A DNA stretch of 64,000 nt from Pseudoclavibacter sp. RFBB5 (GCF_002931555.1 NZ_PSTZ01000007.1:1116001-1180000); one strand, 5' to 3'; shown: positions 1 to 9,345, counted from the first letter of the stretch. A program made the numbers and translations. Notes: generated from the letters alone by a model not told the origin.

Positions 1-547
1 TGCCCGCAGCGAATGGCGCGATGCCGCCGGGGTGCGCGCTGGTGAGTTCGACGTACGTGCCTGGTTCGTCGGCGAAGTCGAGGAGCGGAGATGGTCCGCC
101 GAGTTGCGCCAGCTCGTGCAGCCAGGCGTCCTGGGCTGCGTCGACGGCCGCTTCGAGCGCCCGCGCCTGCTCGGCGCGTTCGAGGTCCAGCGCGGTGAGC
201 TCCTGCTCGTCCTCCGATGGCACTGGGTGGGTCTTGCGTTCGTGCGCTACCGCATCCGCTACCCAGGAGCGGCCGCGAGTGAGACTCGGACCGTCGGCGT
301 TCCGTGCGCGCACACCGTCTTCGTGGTCGCGTCCGAGGTCGAGGGACTGGCCGTTGTCGTGGTCATCGCGGTCGCCCTCACCACGCTCGGCGCGCTCGCG
401 CTCGAGGCGTTCCCGCACCGGACTCAGGTCGGGAATCGGCTCCGTCTCATTGTTTGTGGGCGCACCCTTGCCGGAGCCGTGATCGTCGCTCTTCGCGTCG
501 CCCGGCTCTGAACCTCGTTTACGAAACAGACCCCACACGCGTGACAC
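1..547 (-). CDS. DUF4011-type helicase, N-terminal fragment
   Basis: The reading frame is open from the left edge of the window to a GTG at 547 (a second in-frame GTG lies at 538). The first 140 residues are a hydrophilic Arg/Asp/Glu-rich segment. Residues 142-182 then read W-L-H-E-L..LGG-SPLL-F.D....VEL..-HPGG, which resembles the start of the DUF4011 domain found at the head of large actinobacterial superfamily I helicase/nuclease proteins. The helicase motifs would lie outside the window, so the assignment rests on this one block. No clear Shine-Dalgarno precedes either GTG. Plus-strand frames over the same bases carry no recognisable protein. Confidence 0.6.
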   Translation of the reverse strand, partial: MSRVWGLFRKRGSEPGDAKSDDHGSGKGAPTNNETEPIPDLSPVRERLERERAERGEGDRDDHDNGQSLDLGRDHEDGVRARNADGPSLTRGRSWVADAVAHERKTHPVPSEDEQELTALDLERAEQARALEAAVDAAQDAWLHELAQLGGPSPLLDFADEPGTYVELTSAHPGGIAPFAAG

Positions 548-605
548 TGTAAGTGTCTCGGCCGGTCGGAGGGTGGAGGCGCGCGTGGGTTGCGCCGAGC
601 TTGGC

Positions 606-1022
606 CTAGTTTTCGCGCGACTCGGGGTCGGTACCGTACGGCGGCACCTGACCGGCTGCCCCATCCCCGCCGACCGTCTCCGACCTGTTCCGCCCCCGGA
701 TGGCGTTCACGATGAACACGATGCCGACGACGATGACGGCAGCCGGCCACAGCTCCCAGATGTTGCCGAGCCCGCCGAGCACGAGCTCGTTGAGTAAGAA
801 GAACGCGCCGACGGCGATGAGGATCCACCCCCACCAGTTGCGGATGCTCGTGATCAGGGCGACGACACCCACGATCATGGGGAAGATCGGCCAGAGGATG
901 CCCCACTCTATGGGGAGGATGCCGAGACGGTCGAGGAGGTAGGCGGTGCCCATGATGATGAGCCCGATGCCGAGGCCGATGGGGCCCGCGAGGCTCGCCC
1001 TTCGCTGTTCTGAGGTGCTCAT
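606..1022 (-). CDS. LiaF-like / DUF5668 transmembrane protein
   Basis: A 138-residue integral membrane protein. After a short polar N-terminus it has four closely packed hydrophobic helices, with W and G at the turns (for example GILWPIFPMIVG and WELWPAAVIVVG). This is the pattern of the LiaF transmembrane domain / DUF5668 family, whose better-known members help sense cell-envelope stress. The cytoplasmic tail (about 30 residues) is charged and disordered, and the LiaF C-terminal sensor domain is missing, so this is a membrane-only form. ATG at 1022 is preferred over the longer frame from 1172 because that extension runs towards the tRNA and has no hydrophobic or family-like content. No operon partner is visible. 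Confidence 0.7.
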   Translation of the reverse strand: MSTSEQRRASLAGPIGLGIGLIIMGTAYLLDRLGILPIEWGILWPIFPMIVGVVALITSIRNWWGWILIAVGAFFLLNELVLGGLGNIWELWPAAVIVVGIVFIVNAIRGRNRSETVGGDGAAGQVPPYGTDPESREN

Positions 1023-1157
1023 GACCCAACACTTCCACTTCGAGCGGTCCACGGACCCGTTCGTTGCGAAATCATGATGAACTTCCGGCCGCTCCCAGGC
1101 TGCAGCGGGTCGCAGTGCGCGCGGAAGTCCGCGAGCACCGGTAGCATTGTCGCGCCA

Positions 1158-1232
1158 GCCTCTGTAGCTCAATGGAAGAGCAGTTGCGTCCTAAGCAAAC
1201 GGTTGGGGGTTCGAGTCCCTCCAGGGGCACCA
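1158..1232 (+). tRNA. tRNA-Arg (CCT)
   Basis: The acceptor stem GCCTCTG (1158-1164) pairs with CAGGGGC (1222-1228) with one G-U pair, followed by discriminator A and an encoded CCA. The D-arm TAGCTCAATGGAAGAGCA and the T-loop GTTCGAGTC are canonical. The anticodon loop GTCCTAA gives anticodon CCT. The outermost anticodon-stem pair is a mismatch (G/A), so that stem has four good pairs. Confidence 0.9.
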
Positions 1233-1297
1233 GTTCTTCGGTGCATCGCAGCGGCCGCAATCCCGCGCTGGCACTAGTGGGTCCGTAGGATCGGACC

Positions 1298-1840
1298 ATG
1301 ACGACGATCTTCGACGAGCAGCATCGCCCGGAGCCGCCGCTCGGCGAGGATGAGTGGTCGACGTTGAACGGCTTCCTCGACTTCCACCGGGCCACGCTCG
1401 CCTGGAAGGTGTCAGGGCTCAGCGCGGGTGACCTTGCGAAGACGCTGTCACCCAGCACCATGACCCTCGGGGGCCTCGTCAAGCACCTCACGTACGTCGA
1501 GGACGACTGGTTCGGCGTCGTCCTCCTCGGTGAGGAGCCGCGCGAACCGTGGGCCTCGATCGACTGGCAGGCCACGCCCGACTGGGAGTGGGACACCGCG
1601 CGAGACAGCGAGCCCTCCGAGCTCCTCGCAGCGTGGGAGGCCGCCGTATCGCGGTCACGAGCCGCGGCCGAGCGCGCCTTCCAGCTCGGCGGCCTCGAGC
1701 ACCCCGCGGCGAGCGGCTTCTCGGACGGCCGCATCCCGCGGCTGCGGTGGATCCTCATCCACATGGTCGAGGAGTACTCGCGGCACAACGGGCACGCCGA
1801 CCTGCTCCGCCAGGCGATCGACGGGAGCGTCGGCGAGTAG
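1298..1840 (+). CDS. DinB-like / DUF664 family protein
   Basis: A 180-residue helical protein of the DinB/DUF664 superfamily. Some relatives in actinobacteria are mycothiol-dependent metalloenzymes; the function of this one is unknown. Support comes from the early metal-site helix LGGLVKHLTYVEDDWF (about residues 53-68) and the C-terminal helix HMVEEYSRHNGHADLLR (about 153-169). Together these supply the three histidines expected to bind a divalent metal. Length is usual for the family. ATG at 1298 is the first start after the tRNA. It is a single gene, probably monocistronic, with a same-strand neighbour 60 bp downstream. Confidence 0.78.
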   Translation: MTTIFDEQHRPEPPLGEDEWSTLNGFLDFHRATLAWKVSGLSAGDLAKTLSPSTMTLGGLVKHLTYVEDDWFGVVLLGEEPREPWASIDWQATPDWEWDTARDSEPSELLAAWEAAVSRSRAAAERAFQLGGLEHPAASGFSDGRIPRLRWILIHMVEEYSRHNGHADLLRQAIDGSVGE

Positions 1841-1900
1841 GGACTCCGGCTCCCCGCTGCACACACGTCTCGGCGAGGATCGCCTCCTACCCTTGCGGGC

Positions 1901-2734
1901 ATGACCTCATCGCAGACCTGGCTGATCACCGGCGCGAACCGCGGACTCGGACGCGCCCTCACCATCGCCGCACTCGATGCCGGCCACGACGTCGTCGCGA
2001 CGGCCCGCGGCCAGCACTCGCTCCCGGCGCACGAACACCTGCTGGTGCTGCCGCTCGACGTCCGCGACCGAGCCGACGTATTCGCGGCGGTCGACCAGGC
2101 GACAGCCCGGTTCGGCACGATCGACGTGCTGGTGAACAACGCCGGCTATGGGCTCATCGGCACGGCAGAGGAAGTCTCGGAGCAGGACGCGAGGGGCATC
2201 CTGGACACCGACCTGCTCGGCCCGCTCTGGCTCAGCCAGGCGGTGCTGCCCGGGATGCGAGAGCAGGGATCGGGGCACATCGTGCAGATCTCGACGGTCG
2301 GCGCGGTTGGGACCATGCCGACGCTCGGCCTCTACAACGCGGCGAAGTGGGGCCTCGAGGGGTTCAGCGAGGCCATGGCCGCCGAAGTCGCCAGCTTCGG
2401 GGTGCGCGTCACGATCGTGGAACCCGGCGAGCTCCGCACCGACTGGGCCGGCGGCAGCATGCAGTTCAGCGAGCCACTGGCCGCCTACGACGAGCTGCGC
2501 ACAAGCCTCTTCGGGACGCCGCAGGTGCCGTGGCCGTCTGCGCCAGCTGCCGACGAGCCGCAGGCCAGTGGCACCTCGCCCGCGGATGCCGCCGCAGAGA
2601 TCCTCGCGCACGTCGTCGACCCGGACGACACGAGAGTGCGACTGCTGATCGGCGACGACGCCCCACCACAGGTGCACGCCGCCTTGGGCGCGAGGCTCGA
2701 CGAGTATCGCCGCGACCCCCGCTTCCCTGGCTGA
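1901..2734 (+). CDS. SDR family NAD(P)-dependent oxidoreductase
   Basis: A classical short-chain dehydrogenase/reductase of 277 residues. The cofactor motif GANRGLG sits at residues 11-17, the NNAGYG motif follows the fourth strand, the catalytic serine is in QISTVG, and the YNAAK motif supplies the catalytic Tyr and Lys. The EPG motif comes next. The early Rossmann region (TARG after strand 2) suggests NADP preference. The C-terminal extension with an acidic/Arg-rich end is common in the retinol-dehydrogenase-like SDR subgroup. The substrate cannot be told from sequence. It converges with the quinone reductase gene that ends at 2771. Confidence 0.88.
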   Translation: MTSSQTWLITGANRGLGRALTIAALDAGHDVVATARGQHSLPAHEHLLVLPLDVRDRADVFAAVDQATARFGTIDVLVNNAGYGLIGTAEEVSEQDARGILDTDLLGPLWLSQAVLPGMREQGSGHIVQISTVGAVGTMPTLGLYNAAKWGLEGFSEAMAAEVASFGVRVTIVEPGELRTDWAGGSMQFSEPLAAYDELRTSLFGTPQVPWPSAPAADEPQASGTSPADAAAEILAHVVDPDDTRVRLLIGDDAPPQVHAALGARLDEYRRDPRFPG

Positions 2735-2770
2735 CGGCCCCGAGGACGAGGCCGCACCGCGGGGTCGGGA

Positions 2771-3802
2771 TCAGGCCTCGTCAGCCACGCGGATCAGCAC
2801 CTTCCCGACCGCGCCACCCTCGACAGCGTCGTGCGCCGCCGCGGTCTCCTCGAGCGGGAACCACGTGATGGGCAGACCTGCCGACTCCCCCACGGGCAGC
2901 GCACCGTCGACGAGCGCCGCCGTCACGTCCTCGGCGGCCGCGTGCAGCGCATCCGGCCCCACCGTGTACAGCAGCAGTCCCTGCCAGCGGACGTTCTTCG
3001 CGAAGCTCGCGATGATGGGCACGGTGAACTCGTCGCCGTTGTTGTTCGCGTAGTAGGCGATGCTGCCGTGATTCGCGATGACCTCGACGTCGAGCGCCGC
3101 ATTCTGCGTCGGCGCGACCTCCACGATGTGGTCGACGCCGTTCGGGGCGAGCTCCTGGATGCGCTCGGCAAGCGCGGGGTCGGGGTAGCGCACCACGTGG
3201 TGGGCTCCGGCAGCCCGAGCCAGTGCCTCCTTCTCTTCACTGCTGACCGAGGTGATGACCGTCGCACCTGCCCACGCCGCGAGCTGGATCGCCGCGTGCC
3301 CGACCGCGCCGGCGCCACCGTGCACGAGCACCGTGCGGCCGGTGAGCGCCCCGGGCGAGAGACGGGCGGGGCCGTGCTCGTGCACGGTCAGCGCCCGGTG
3401 CGCCGTCATGGCCGGCACGCCAAGGCTGGCAGCCACATCGAAGCCGATGCCCTCGGGCAGGGCGACGACGCGATCGGCGGGCAGCACCGTGAACGCCTGC
3501 GCGGTACCCGTCGGACGCTGGTGCGCCGCGAGGTAGACCCAGACGCGGTCACCGACCGCCAGCCCCGTCACGCCCTCGCCCAGCGCATCCACGACCCCGG
3601 CACCGTCCTGGTTCGGGACGACTTCGTCGAAGCCGAGTGCGCTTCCGGCTCCGCCTCCCTCGCGCGCCTTCCAGTCTGTCGGGTTCACGCCCGAGGCGAC
3701 GACCCTGATGCGCACCTCCCCTGGCCCCGGCTGCGCGACTTCGCGCTCGACCAGGGAGAGGACGTCGGAGGGACCGGTGGATGCGTAGACGATTGCCTTC
3801 AT
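2771..3802 (-). CDS. NADPH:quinone reductase-like MDR oxidoreductase
   Basis: A 343-residue medium-chain dehydrogenase/reductase of the zinc-free quinone oxidoreductase type. The GroES-like N-terminal half contains PGPGEVRIRVVASGVNPTDW, and the Rossmann half contains VHGGAGAVGHAAIQLA with the NADPH-binding AxxGxxG pattern. The zinc-binding cysteines of alcohol dehydrogenases are absent. It probably reduces quinones or alpha,beta-unsaturated carbonyls in the cytosol. The start at 3802 (MKAIVY) is chosen because nearly all family members begin this way; the frame stays open for another 336 bases upstream without family-like sequence. Confidence 0.86.
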   Translation of the reverse strand: MKAIVYASTGPSDVLSLVEREVAQPGPGEVRIRVVASGVNPTDWKAREGGGAGSALGFDEVVPNQDGAGVVDALGEGVTGLAVGDRVWVYLAAHQRPTGTAQAFTVLPADRVVALPEGIGFDVAASLGVPAMTAHRALTVHEHGPARLSPGALTGRTVLVHGGAGAVGHAAIQLAAWAGATVITSVSSEEKEALARAAGAHHVVRYPDPALAERIQELAPNGVDHIVEVAPTQNAALDVEVIANHGSIAYYANNNGDEFTVPIIASFAKNVRWQGLLLYTVGPDALHAAAEDVTAALVDGALPVGESAGLPITWFPLEETAAAHDAVEGGAVGKVLIRVADEA

Positions 3803-3913
3803 ACCAAGGTCCAGCACGGCCGAGGCGCGAGGTATTCCCCGCTCGGCGAGCCTCCTCGGCCGATTTCCGCGCTCAGCCTGGTTCCCTGGCAGAAGCAGTG
3901 ACACGATGGCGTC

Positions 3914-4285
<372 letters not shown>

Positions 4286-4338
4286 GGGCGGTCGCGTCCT
4301 TCTCCGACAGTGGCGACCGAGAGCCTTATGATCAGCGG

Positions 4339-4482
4339 ATGGTCAAGGTCATTGCAGTCATCCGTCCCGTCGCGAGCGAGACGATCGAGGCGGAAGCCGA
4401 CTCCTACGAAGAAGCGAAGTCGAAGATCGAAGCCATGGTGCCGGAAGGGTACGAGCTGCTCTCGGTCCGCTCGACGAAGTAG
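4339..4482 (+). CDS. Small conserved protein of 47 residues
   Basis: A short ORF with a plausible folded core: MVKVIAVIRPV forms a strand, then EAEADSYEEAKSKIEAMV is an amphipathic helix, and GYELLSVRST is a second strand. This is a compact beta-alpha-beta layout. Codon third positions are GC-rich as in neighbouring genes, and the gene ends just before a strong hairpin, which supports expression. I do not recognise a functional family. It sits 53 bp after the YjbR-like gene and may be cotranscribed with it. Confidence 0.65.
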   Translation: MVKVIAVIRPVASETIEAEADSYEEAKSKIEAMVPEGYELLSVRSTK

Positions 4483-4537
4483 GCAGCACTGGCGCCCCCA
4501 GGGGTGCCTGGCCCGTGGAGACCGCTGGTTCCGTCGA

Positions 4538-4587
4538 CGAGAACGGGCCCCGTCAGCGCTGGGAAGCGCCGACGGGGCTCGTTCTCT
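4538..4587. terminator. Bidirectional hairpin terminator
   Basis: Arms 4538-4560 and 4565-4587 pair over 23 positions (20 Watson-Crick matches, two G-U) around a GGGA loop. It lies between the plus-strand small gene and the minus-strand gene ending at 4610, so it can serve both. There is no long T-tract, as is common in high-GC actinobacteria. Confidence 0.8.
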
Positions 4588-4609
4588 GCGGAGAACCCCG
4601 CAGTCGGTG

Positions 4610-6355
4610 TTACGGGCGCAGCGGGTTCGGTCCGCTCGAGCCGCGAGCCACGAACAGGTTGAGCAGGTTGAGGAACCCGATCGCTCCGACCTGGAGCGCG
4701 GCCGTCTCGAAGACGCGGAAGTTCGGCGACGCTGGGATGGTGCCGCTGCCTGCCCCCGGGAGGGGCACCCGAACCGACCGGAACGGATCCTTCGACGAGT
4801 CATCGTTCTGCGCGTTCACCGTGATCACGAGGACGTTCGTGAGCGCACTGAACAGCAGCGAGAGAAGGTTGTTCAACGGGGTGAAGATCGCGTTGAGGGT
4901 GCCGTTCGGCGCCAGAAGGCCACGGACAGTCCCCGCAACGACACCTGCGAGATTCGGTAGCAATTCATCGAGTACGGGAGCGAGGTTGAGCGTGACGATT
5001 CCGAGTCGGGCAACTGCCGTCGCCCCACCGCCTCGTCCCGCAAGGAACTGGGCGAGTGTTCCGCTGATCTCAAGGCTTACAATTCCGATGAGATTGGCGG
5101 TGATCGAGATTGTGATCGAACCCGCGAGGCGCGTGATGATGTCTTCTACAAGCGTGTTTAGAGCCGCGACTATTGCATTCGTCGGAAGAGGCAAGTCGGC
5201 GAAGAGCCGCGTATTGGCCGGCAGATTATTGAACGTCTTCTTGTCTGGCGTGTTGAGAAGTGGCGCAAGGTCGACCGTCACGGTTCCCGCAGTCAAGTCG
5301 AGCCGAAGGGGAGAATTCGCCCCGCCAATGGGAGCTGCGGTGAGAGCAGCGAGGTCGACACTAGCGCTAACGTTCAGGTTCGCGGCACCACCGATGGCAC
5401 CCACGACGCCACCCAACAACGGGATCTTGGCGAGCTCGTCGAAGATCGCCTGGGTGCTGACGGGGAGGTTGACCGGAATGGTCGTCTGGAGGGCGGTGCC
5501 GAGCGCACCGACGACTCCCGAGGTCACCTTGGCACGCAGGTGGCTGAGGATGTACTGGCGCTGGATGCCGCCGGTGGGTGGCTGCACGGTGACGGGCGGC
5601 GCGGTGGCGCCGCGGAAGGCCTCGGACACAGAACCGGAGGTGACGTTCGGCGCCGGCGGCGTGCCGACGACGGTCTGCGGCGGGACGCAGAGGACGTTCG
5701 CGTAGGTGCGGCCGGCCACTGCCCCGATGTCGAGGTCGAGGTCGGTCAGCGAGTTCAGGAGGTCGGCAGCGACCGGCGAGCCGATGAGGGTGCCGAGCTG
5801 CGTGAAGACCTTCGTGAGGTCGAGGTTTCCGAGCGTCAGCTCGCTCTGGGCGGGCGTCAGGGCGATGAGGCCGTCGTTCGCGACTGCGCCGCTCGATCCG
5901 TCTGTCGTGCCGTACTGGTTCGCGTAGGAGCGCTGGTTCAAGAGGCCGAGCGACTGGGGCCCCGTGACGATCTGGAGCACGCCGGAGAGCAGGTCGATGA
6001 CTCCGTCGAGCGGCGACGTGTTGTCGGCCTGGACGGTGTTCCCCGAGAGCTGCGTCGGGGCGCCCGTGAGACCGGCCAGCAGCCCGCCGAGCAGCTCCGT
6101 GCCGAGCAGCGTCCCACTCAGGAGGCGACCGTTCGAGCCGGCGTTGAACAGGGTGCCGGTCGGGAGGCAGCCGGCGGTCGTCAGTGACGCGGCGGCGAGT
6201 GGTGCGGATGCGGCGGCAACGACGAGGGGTGCCGTCCAGGCGGCGCCGGCGACGATGGAGCGACGTGTGACGGTCCCGGTGCGTGTCGGAGTCGCCGCGA
6301 AGGCACTCGGCACCTGCGGGGTCTGGGCAGATGATTCTTGGGACGTGCTGGGCAT
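4610..6355 (-). CDS. Choice-of-anchor G family secreted protein (Tat signal)
   Basis: A 581-residue exported protein. The N-terminus has a twin-arginine signal (TRRSIVAGAAW, about residues 29-39) followed by an Ala-rich hydrophobic core. The body resembles the actinobacterial choice-of-anchor G family: repeated hydrophobic Leu/Gly beta segments, LTAGTVTVDLAPLLN and NLPANTRLFADLPLP. Members usually end in varied surface-anchoring signals. Here the C-terminus (FVARGSSGPNPLRP) has no LPxTG motif and no sorting helix, so the protein may be released or held non-covalently. The start at 6355 places the Tat motif sensibly. The middle (about 4,900-5,380) has clearly lower GC and looser codon usage than the ends, suggesting allelic exchange. 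Confidence 0.72.
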   Translation of the reverse strand: MPSTSQESSAQTPQVPSAFAATPTRTGTVTRRSIVAGAAWTAPLVVAAASAPLAAASLTTAGCLPTGTLFNAGSNGRLLSGTLLGTELLGGLLAGLTGAPTQLSGNTVQADNTSPLDGVIDLLSGVLQIVTGPQSLGLLNQRSYANQYGTTDGSSGAVANDGLIALTPAQSELTLGNLDLTKVFTQLGTLIGSPVAADLLNSLTDLDLDIGAVAGRTYANVLCVPPQTVVGTPPAPNVTSGSVSEAFRGATAPPVTVQPPTGGIQRQYILSHLRAKVTSGVVGALGTALQTTIPVNLPVSTQAIFDELAKIPLLGGVVGAIGGAANLNVSASVDLAALTAAPIGGANSPLRLDLTAGTVTVDLAPLLNTPDKKTFNNLPANTRLFADLPLPTNAIVAALNTLVEDIITRLAGSITISITANLIGIVSLEISGTLAQFLAGRGGGATAVARLGIVTLNLAPVLDELLPNLAGVVAGTVRGLLAPNGTLNAIFTPLNNLLSLLFSALTNVLVITVNAQNDDSSKDPFRSVRVPLPGAGSGTIPASPNFRVFETAALQVGAIGFLNLLNLFVARGSSGPNPLRP

Positions 6356-6573
6356 TCGGCGGCACTCTTTCGCTGGGGGGACGAACGGCAGTGGGACCAC
6401 GTGCGTCGGAGACGCTGGGTACTTCGACTCCGAAATCACGCGCTAGGACAAGAACATAGCGCAATACCACAGCGTCCTGGAGTCTGATCCACATATCCGC
6501 GTCACACGTGGTGATTCACCCGGATATTCACCCATCTCAACCAACCGAACGGTGAGCGATCGGGAAAAGCGCC

Positions 6574-7944
6574 CTAGTCGAACATCCCGTCGAGCAGCCC
6601 ACCGATCATGAGCCCTCCGAGCACACCCCCGACGACGTCCCCCATGTCGCCACCACGTCGACCCCCGCGACCGCCGTACCCGCCGTGGTATCCGCCACCG
6701 CGCGGCTGGCCCCACTCGTCGTAACCCTGCTGCTGCGGGCGCGACTGGTCGATGTCGCGCTGCGCGAGCTGCAGCGCCTCGCTCGCAAGCGAACCCGCCC
6801 GCCGTGCAAGCGACAGGGCCTGCTCACGCTCCTCCTCACCGCCGCGGTAGCTGACGAGCTCGTTCCGGATGCGCTCGGCCTCGGCCAGGCGCGTCCGCGG
6901 CGCGGACCCGATCCACCCTCGGTGCCCCGAGATCACGTCGTTCGCGACGGCGATCTGCCGGTCCGCGTCATCGATCGCCGTCACGATCTGCGCCTGCGAC
7001 GGGATGGGGCGCGCCGCTCGATCCCTCGCCTTCGCCACCGCTTCGTCCAGCGCCGTGTTCGCGGCCCGGAGGCGCGACAGGGACGCGAACGGGTCGGTGC
7101 GCTCACCCGCCGGAGGGAGCGAGGCGAGCGCATCGGTGAGCCGCTCGGCTGCCTCCTCGACCTCGCGACTGCGCGGCACGTCTCGCGCCGCGACGAGGTC
7201 GCCGCGGGAATCGGCGATGACCGCGGCGAGCGTCGACTCGGCACGAAGCGCCTCGATCTCGTAGTTCTCGACGGCGTCGAGCAGCGTGTGCACTCGGCGC
7301 ACGGCCTCCGTCGATGCCTCGAGCGCGAGCCGGGACTGCTCGTTCTGGCCCGCCTCGCGTCGACGCAGCGACACATCGGCGCTGTGCTCGGCGAAGGTGA
7401 GCAGCTGCGCCGCCTCCGCCGGGTTGTCGCCGACCTGGTGCAGTGCGGCATCCGAGTACCGGAGGGCAAGCCGATCGATGCTCGCCTGCGCGTCAGGGAT
7501 GCGCGCCCGGAGACGCTCCGAGTCGCGCTTGACGCCCTCCAGCACGGCTGGGGTCTGACGAACCACCGCGACGGCCTCTTCCAGCACAGAGGACTTCTCC
7601 TCGAGCAGGCCCATCGCCCACTCGCAGATCTGCACGATGCGCGCATTCCTGGTGCGCAGCTCCTCTGGCGTGTCGGGGATGTCGTCGACGTTGAGCTGAT
7701 TGAGGTGGAACGCCTCGCCCATGTACTTGCGCACATTGACGAGCGTGTCCCTGAGGTCCTGCGTGGCACCCGAGCCGAGCTCGGCCTCCGCGAACGACAG
7801 CTCGTCGTTCATGAGGCGGATGCGCTCATCGGCGTCGACCAGCGCCACTCCCGCCTTCATCGCCAGGTCTTTGTCGTGAGCGTCGATCTCGGCCTGCTGC
7901 GCTTGCTTCGCGCGGCGAGCGCGCCCCCAGAATCCAGATGCCAT
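6574..7944 (-). CDS. Coiled-coil protein with Gly-rich tail, function unknown
   Basis: A 456-residue soluble protein, almost wholly helical with long heptad-like Glu/Arg/Ala stretches (about residues 10-390). A Gln/Gly/Tyr/Arg-rich tail follows (GGYHGGYGGRGGRRGG near residue 425) and then a hydrophobic glycine end (VVGGVLGGLMIGGLLDG). It resembles the C-terminal half of actinobacterial TPM-domain proteins, whose last part is such a coiled coil plus Gly-rich tail. No TPM domain, signal peptide or membrane helix is present. It could be a scaffold or PspA-like envelope-associated protein; that is a guess. The short hydrophobic end could insert in a membrane. Confidence 0.55.
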   Translation of the reverse strand: MASGFWGRARRAKQAQQAEIDAHDKDLAMKAGVALVDADERIRLMNDELSFAEAELGSGATQDLRDTLVNVRKYMGEAFHLNQLNVDDIPDTPEELRTRNARIVQICEWAMGLLEEKSSVLEEAVAVVRQTPAVLEGVKRDSERLRARIPDAQASIDRLALRYSDAALHQVGDNPAEAAQLLTFAEHSADVSLRRREAGQNEQSRLALEASTEAVRRVHTLLDAVENYEIEALRAESTLAAVIADSRGDLVAARDVPRSREVEEAAERLTDALASLPPAGERTDPFASLSRLRAANTALDEAVAKARDRAARPIPSQAQIVTAIDDADRQIAVANDVISGHRGWIGSAPRTRLAEAERIRNELVSYRGGEEEREQALSLARRAGSLASEALQLAQRDIDQSRPQQQGYDEWGQPRGGGYHGGYGGRGGRRGGDMGDVVGGVLGGLMIGGLLDGMFD

Positions 7945-8019
7945 GCCGCAGATTCTAGTTGCGCGTCACCGGGCGAAGCTGTCGATGTTCACCGCCGGCG
8001 GAGCGCCCCGCAGACCGGC

Positions 8020-9345
8020 TCAATACCAGATGCCGGGAGCGGGCTCCGGCGAGACCCGAAGCAGACGCGCGACCTGAGCGCTCGCCCCGTCCGTCACCTC
8101 GCTGAGCACCCCTGCTGCGCGAAGCGCGGCGGGTGCGACCCCACCGAGCAGGAGCGACGAGAGGGCATCCACGCGCAGGCGCACCGCAGGCACCGCCTCC
8201 GGGAGGCGGTCGACCGCTTCGACGGTTCCGGCCCCGTCAGAGCCGACCGTGAGGAGGAACGACCCGTCCGCGAATCCGAGCGCATCCTCGACCTCCAGGC
8301 CGAGCACTCCAGGCGACGCGTAGCTTCGCGCCTCCAGCGCCGCCTTCACATCGAGGATCCGCAGCCACTGGTGATCCGTCGTCGTGACGCTCGCAGCCCG
8401 CTGGTCACCGAGCATCCACCTGACCGGCTCGTCGACGGCGACGTGCTCCGCCTTGACGGTGGAGACGAGGTCCGCCTCGAGGAAGAAGCGCCAGAGGGCC
8501 GCGTACGCGTCATCGCTCACCGAGCGGAGGAACTCGACGCTCAGCGTGTGGCTCGCGTAATCGTTGTCTCCGCCCTCGTACTTGAAGAGCGCCGCCCCCT
8601 GCAGCTCGCCGGACTCCGACGTATAGGTGACGGCTCGGAGCTTCTTGCCCTCACCCTCCTCGTCGTGCACCGTTCCTGCGAGGCGCGGCCACATGCCGTC
8701 CCAGCCCTCGATCTCGCCGACCGTCGACGTCCGGGCGCGGTCGAAGAGCCCCGCGGCCCGCTCCGCCCACTGCTCGCGGCTGACGTAGTCGACGCGACCA
8801 TTCGGCGTGGGGCCGCTCCATCGAACGCGACGGGTGTCGATGCTGAGGTTCGCCGCGAAGGTCGCGGGCCCGAATCCGAAGCGCCCGTAGATCGTCGACT
8901 CGGAGACGGTGAGCGCCGCGAGCGGAATGCCCAGCGCAGCCGCCGTGCGCAGCTCGCCTTCGAGCAGGTTCCTGGCGATCCCCCGCCTGCGGCGCGCCTG
9001 CGAGACGGTGACCGAGCTGATGGCCCACACGCGCAGCTGGGTGCCGCCTGGCAGCGTGAGCTCGGCTGGCCACGAGCTCGTGGTCGCGACGGGCTCATCC
9101 GCCTGGGGAGCGGAATCGTCCCAGACGCCAGTCGTGCGCCGGTAGCCGAGCGATGCCCGCATGCCCTCGAGGTGCTTCTCGCTGGGCTCTGCCGCGAGGA
9201 ACCCGCGCAGGTCGGCCCGCGCCCACGCGGCGAAGCCAGCTGCGTCGCTCGCGTCCAGCGTCTCGTAGCGCAGGCCGGACTCGGCGAGCTTCGCCTTCGA
9301 GGTCTCGTCGATCGGGAAGCGCGTGAAATCTTCAACTGCAGACAT
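8020..9345 (-). CDS. Eis-like GNAT N-acetyltransferase
   Basis: A 441-residue acetyltransferase with the tripartite layout of the Eis family: an N-terminal GNAT domain, a second degenerate GNAT domain and a C-terminal sterol-carrier-like domain. The acetyl-CoA pyrophosphate loop is SQARRRRGIARNLL (near residue 117), and ESTIYGRFGFGPAT is the family signature that follows. The chain ends in Tyr; in Eis proteins the terminal carboxylate takes part in catalysis. Known members acetylate aminoglycosides or other polyamines; the natural substrate here is unknown. ATG at 9345, divergent from the ArsR gene. Confidence 0.85.
   Translation of the reverse strand: MSAVEDFTRFPIDETSKAKLAESGLRYETLDASDAAGFAAWARADLRGFLAAEPSEKHLEGMRASLGYRRTTGVWDDSAPQADEPVATTSSWPAELTLPGGTQLRVWAISSVTVSQARRRRGIARNLLEGELRTAAALGIPLAALTVSESTIYGRFGFGPATFAANLSIDTRRVRWSGPTPNGRVDYVSREQWAERAAGLFDRARTSTVGEIEGWDGMWPRLAGTVHDEEGEGKKLRAVTYTSESGELQGAALFKYEGGDNDYASHTLSVEFLRSVSDDAYAALWRFFLEADLVSTVKAEHVAVDEPVRWMLGDQRAASVTTTDHQWLRILDVKAALEARSYASPGVLGLEVEDALGFADGSFLLTVGSDGAGTVEAVDRLPEAVPAVRLRVDALSSLLLGGVAPAALRAAGVLSEVTDGASAQVARLLRVSPEPAPGIWY

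Noticed and set aside
2735-2770. Terminator between the SDR and quinone reductase genes
   Set aside because: Some complementarity exists but no convincing stem could be drawn.
4610-4700. LPxTG or PEP-CTERM-like sorting signal at the end of the choice-of-anchor G protein
   Set aside because: The C-terminus lacks the motif, hydrophobic helix and basic tail.
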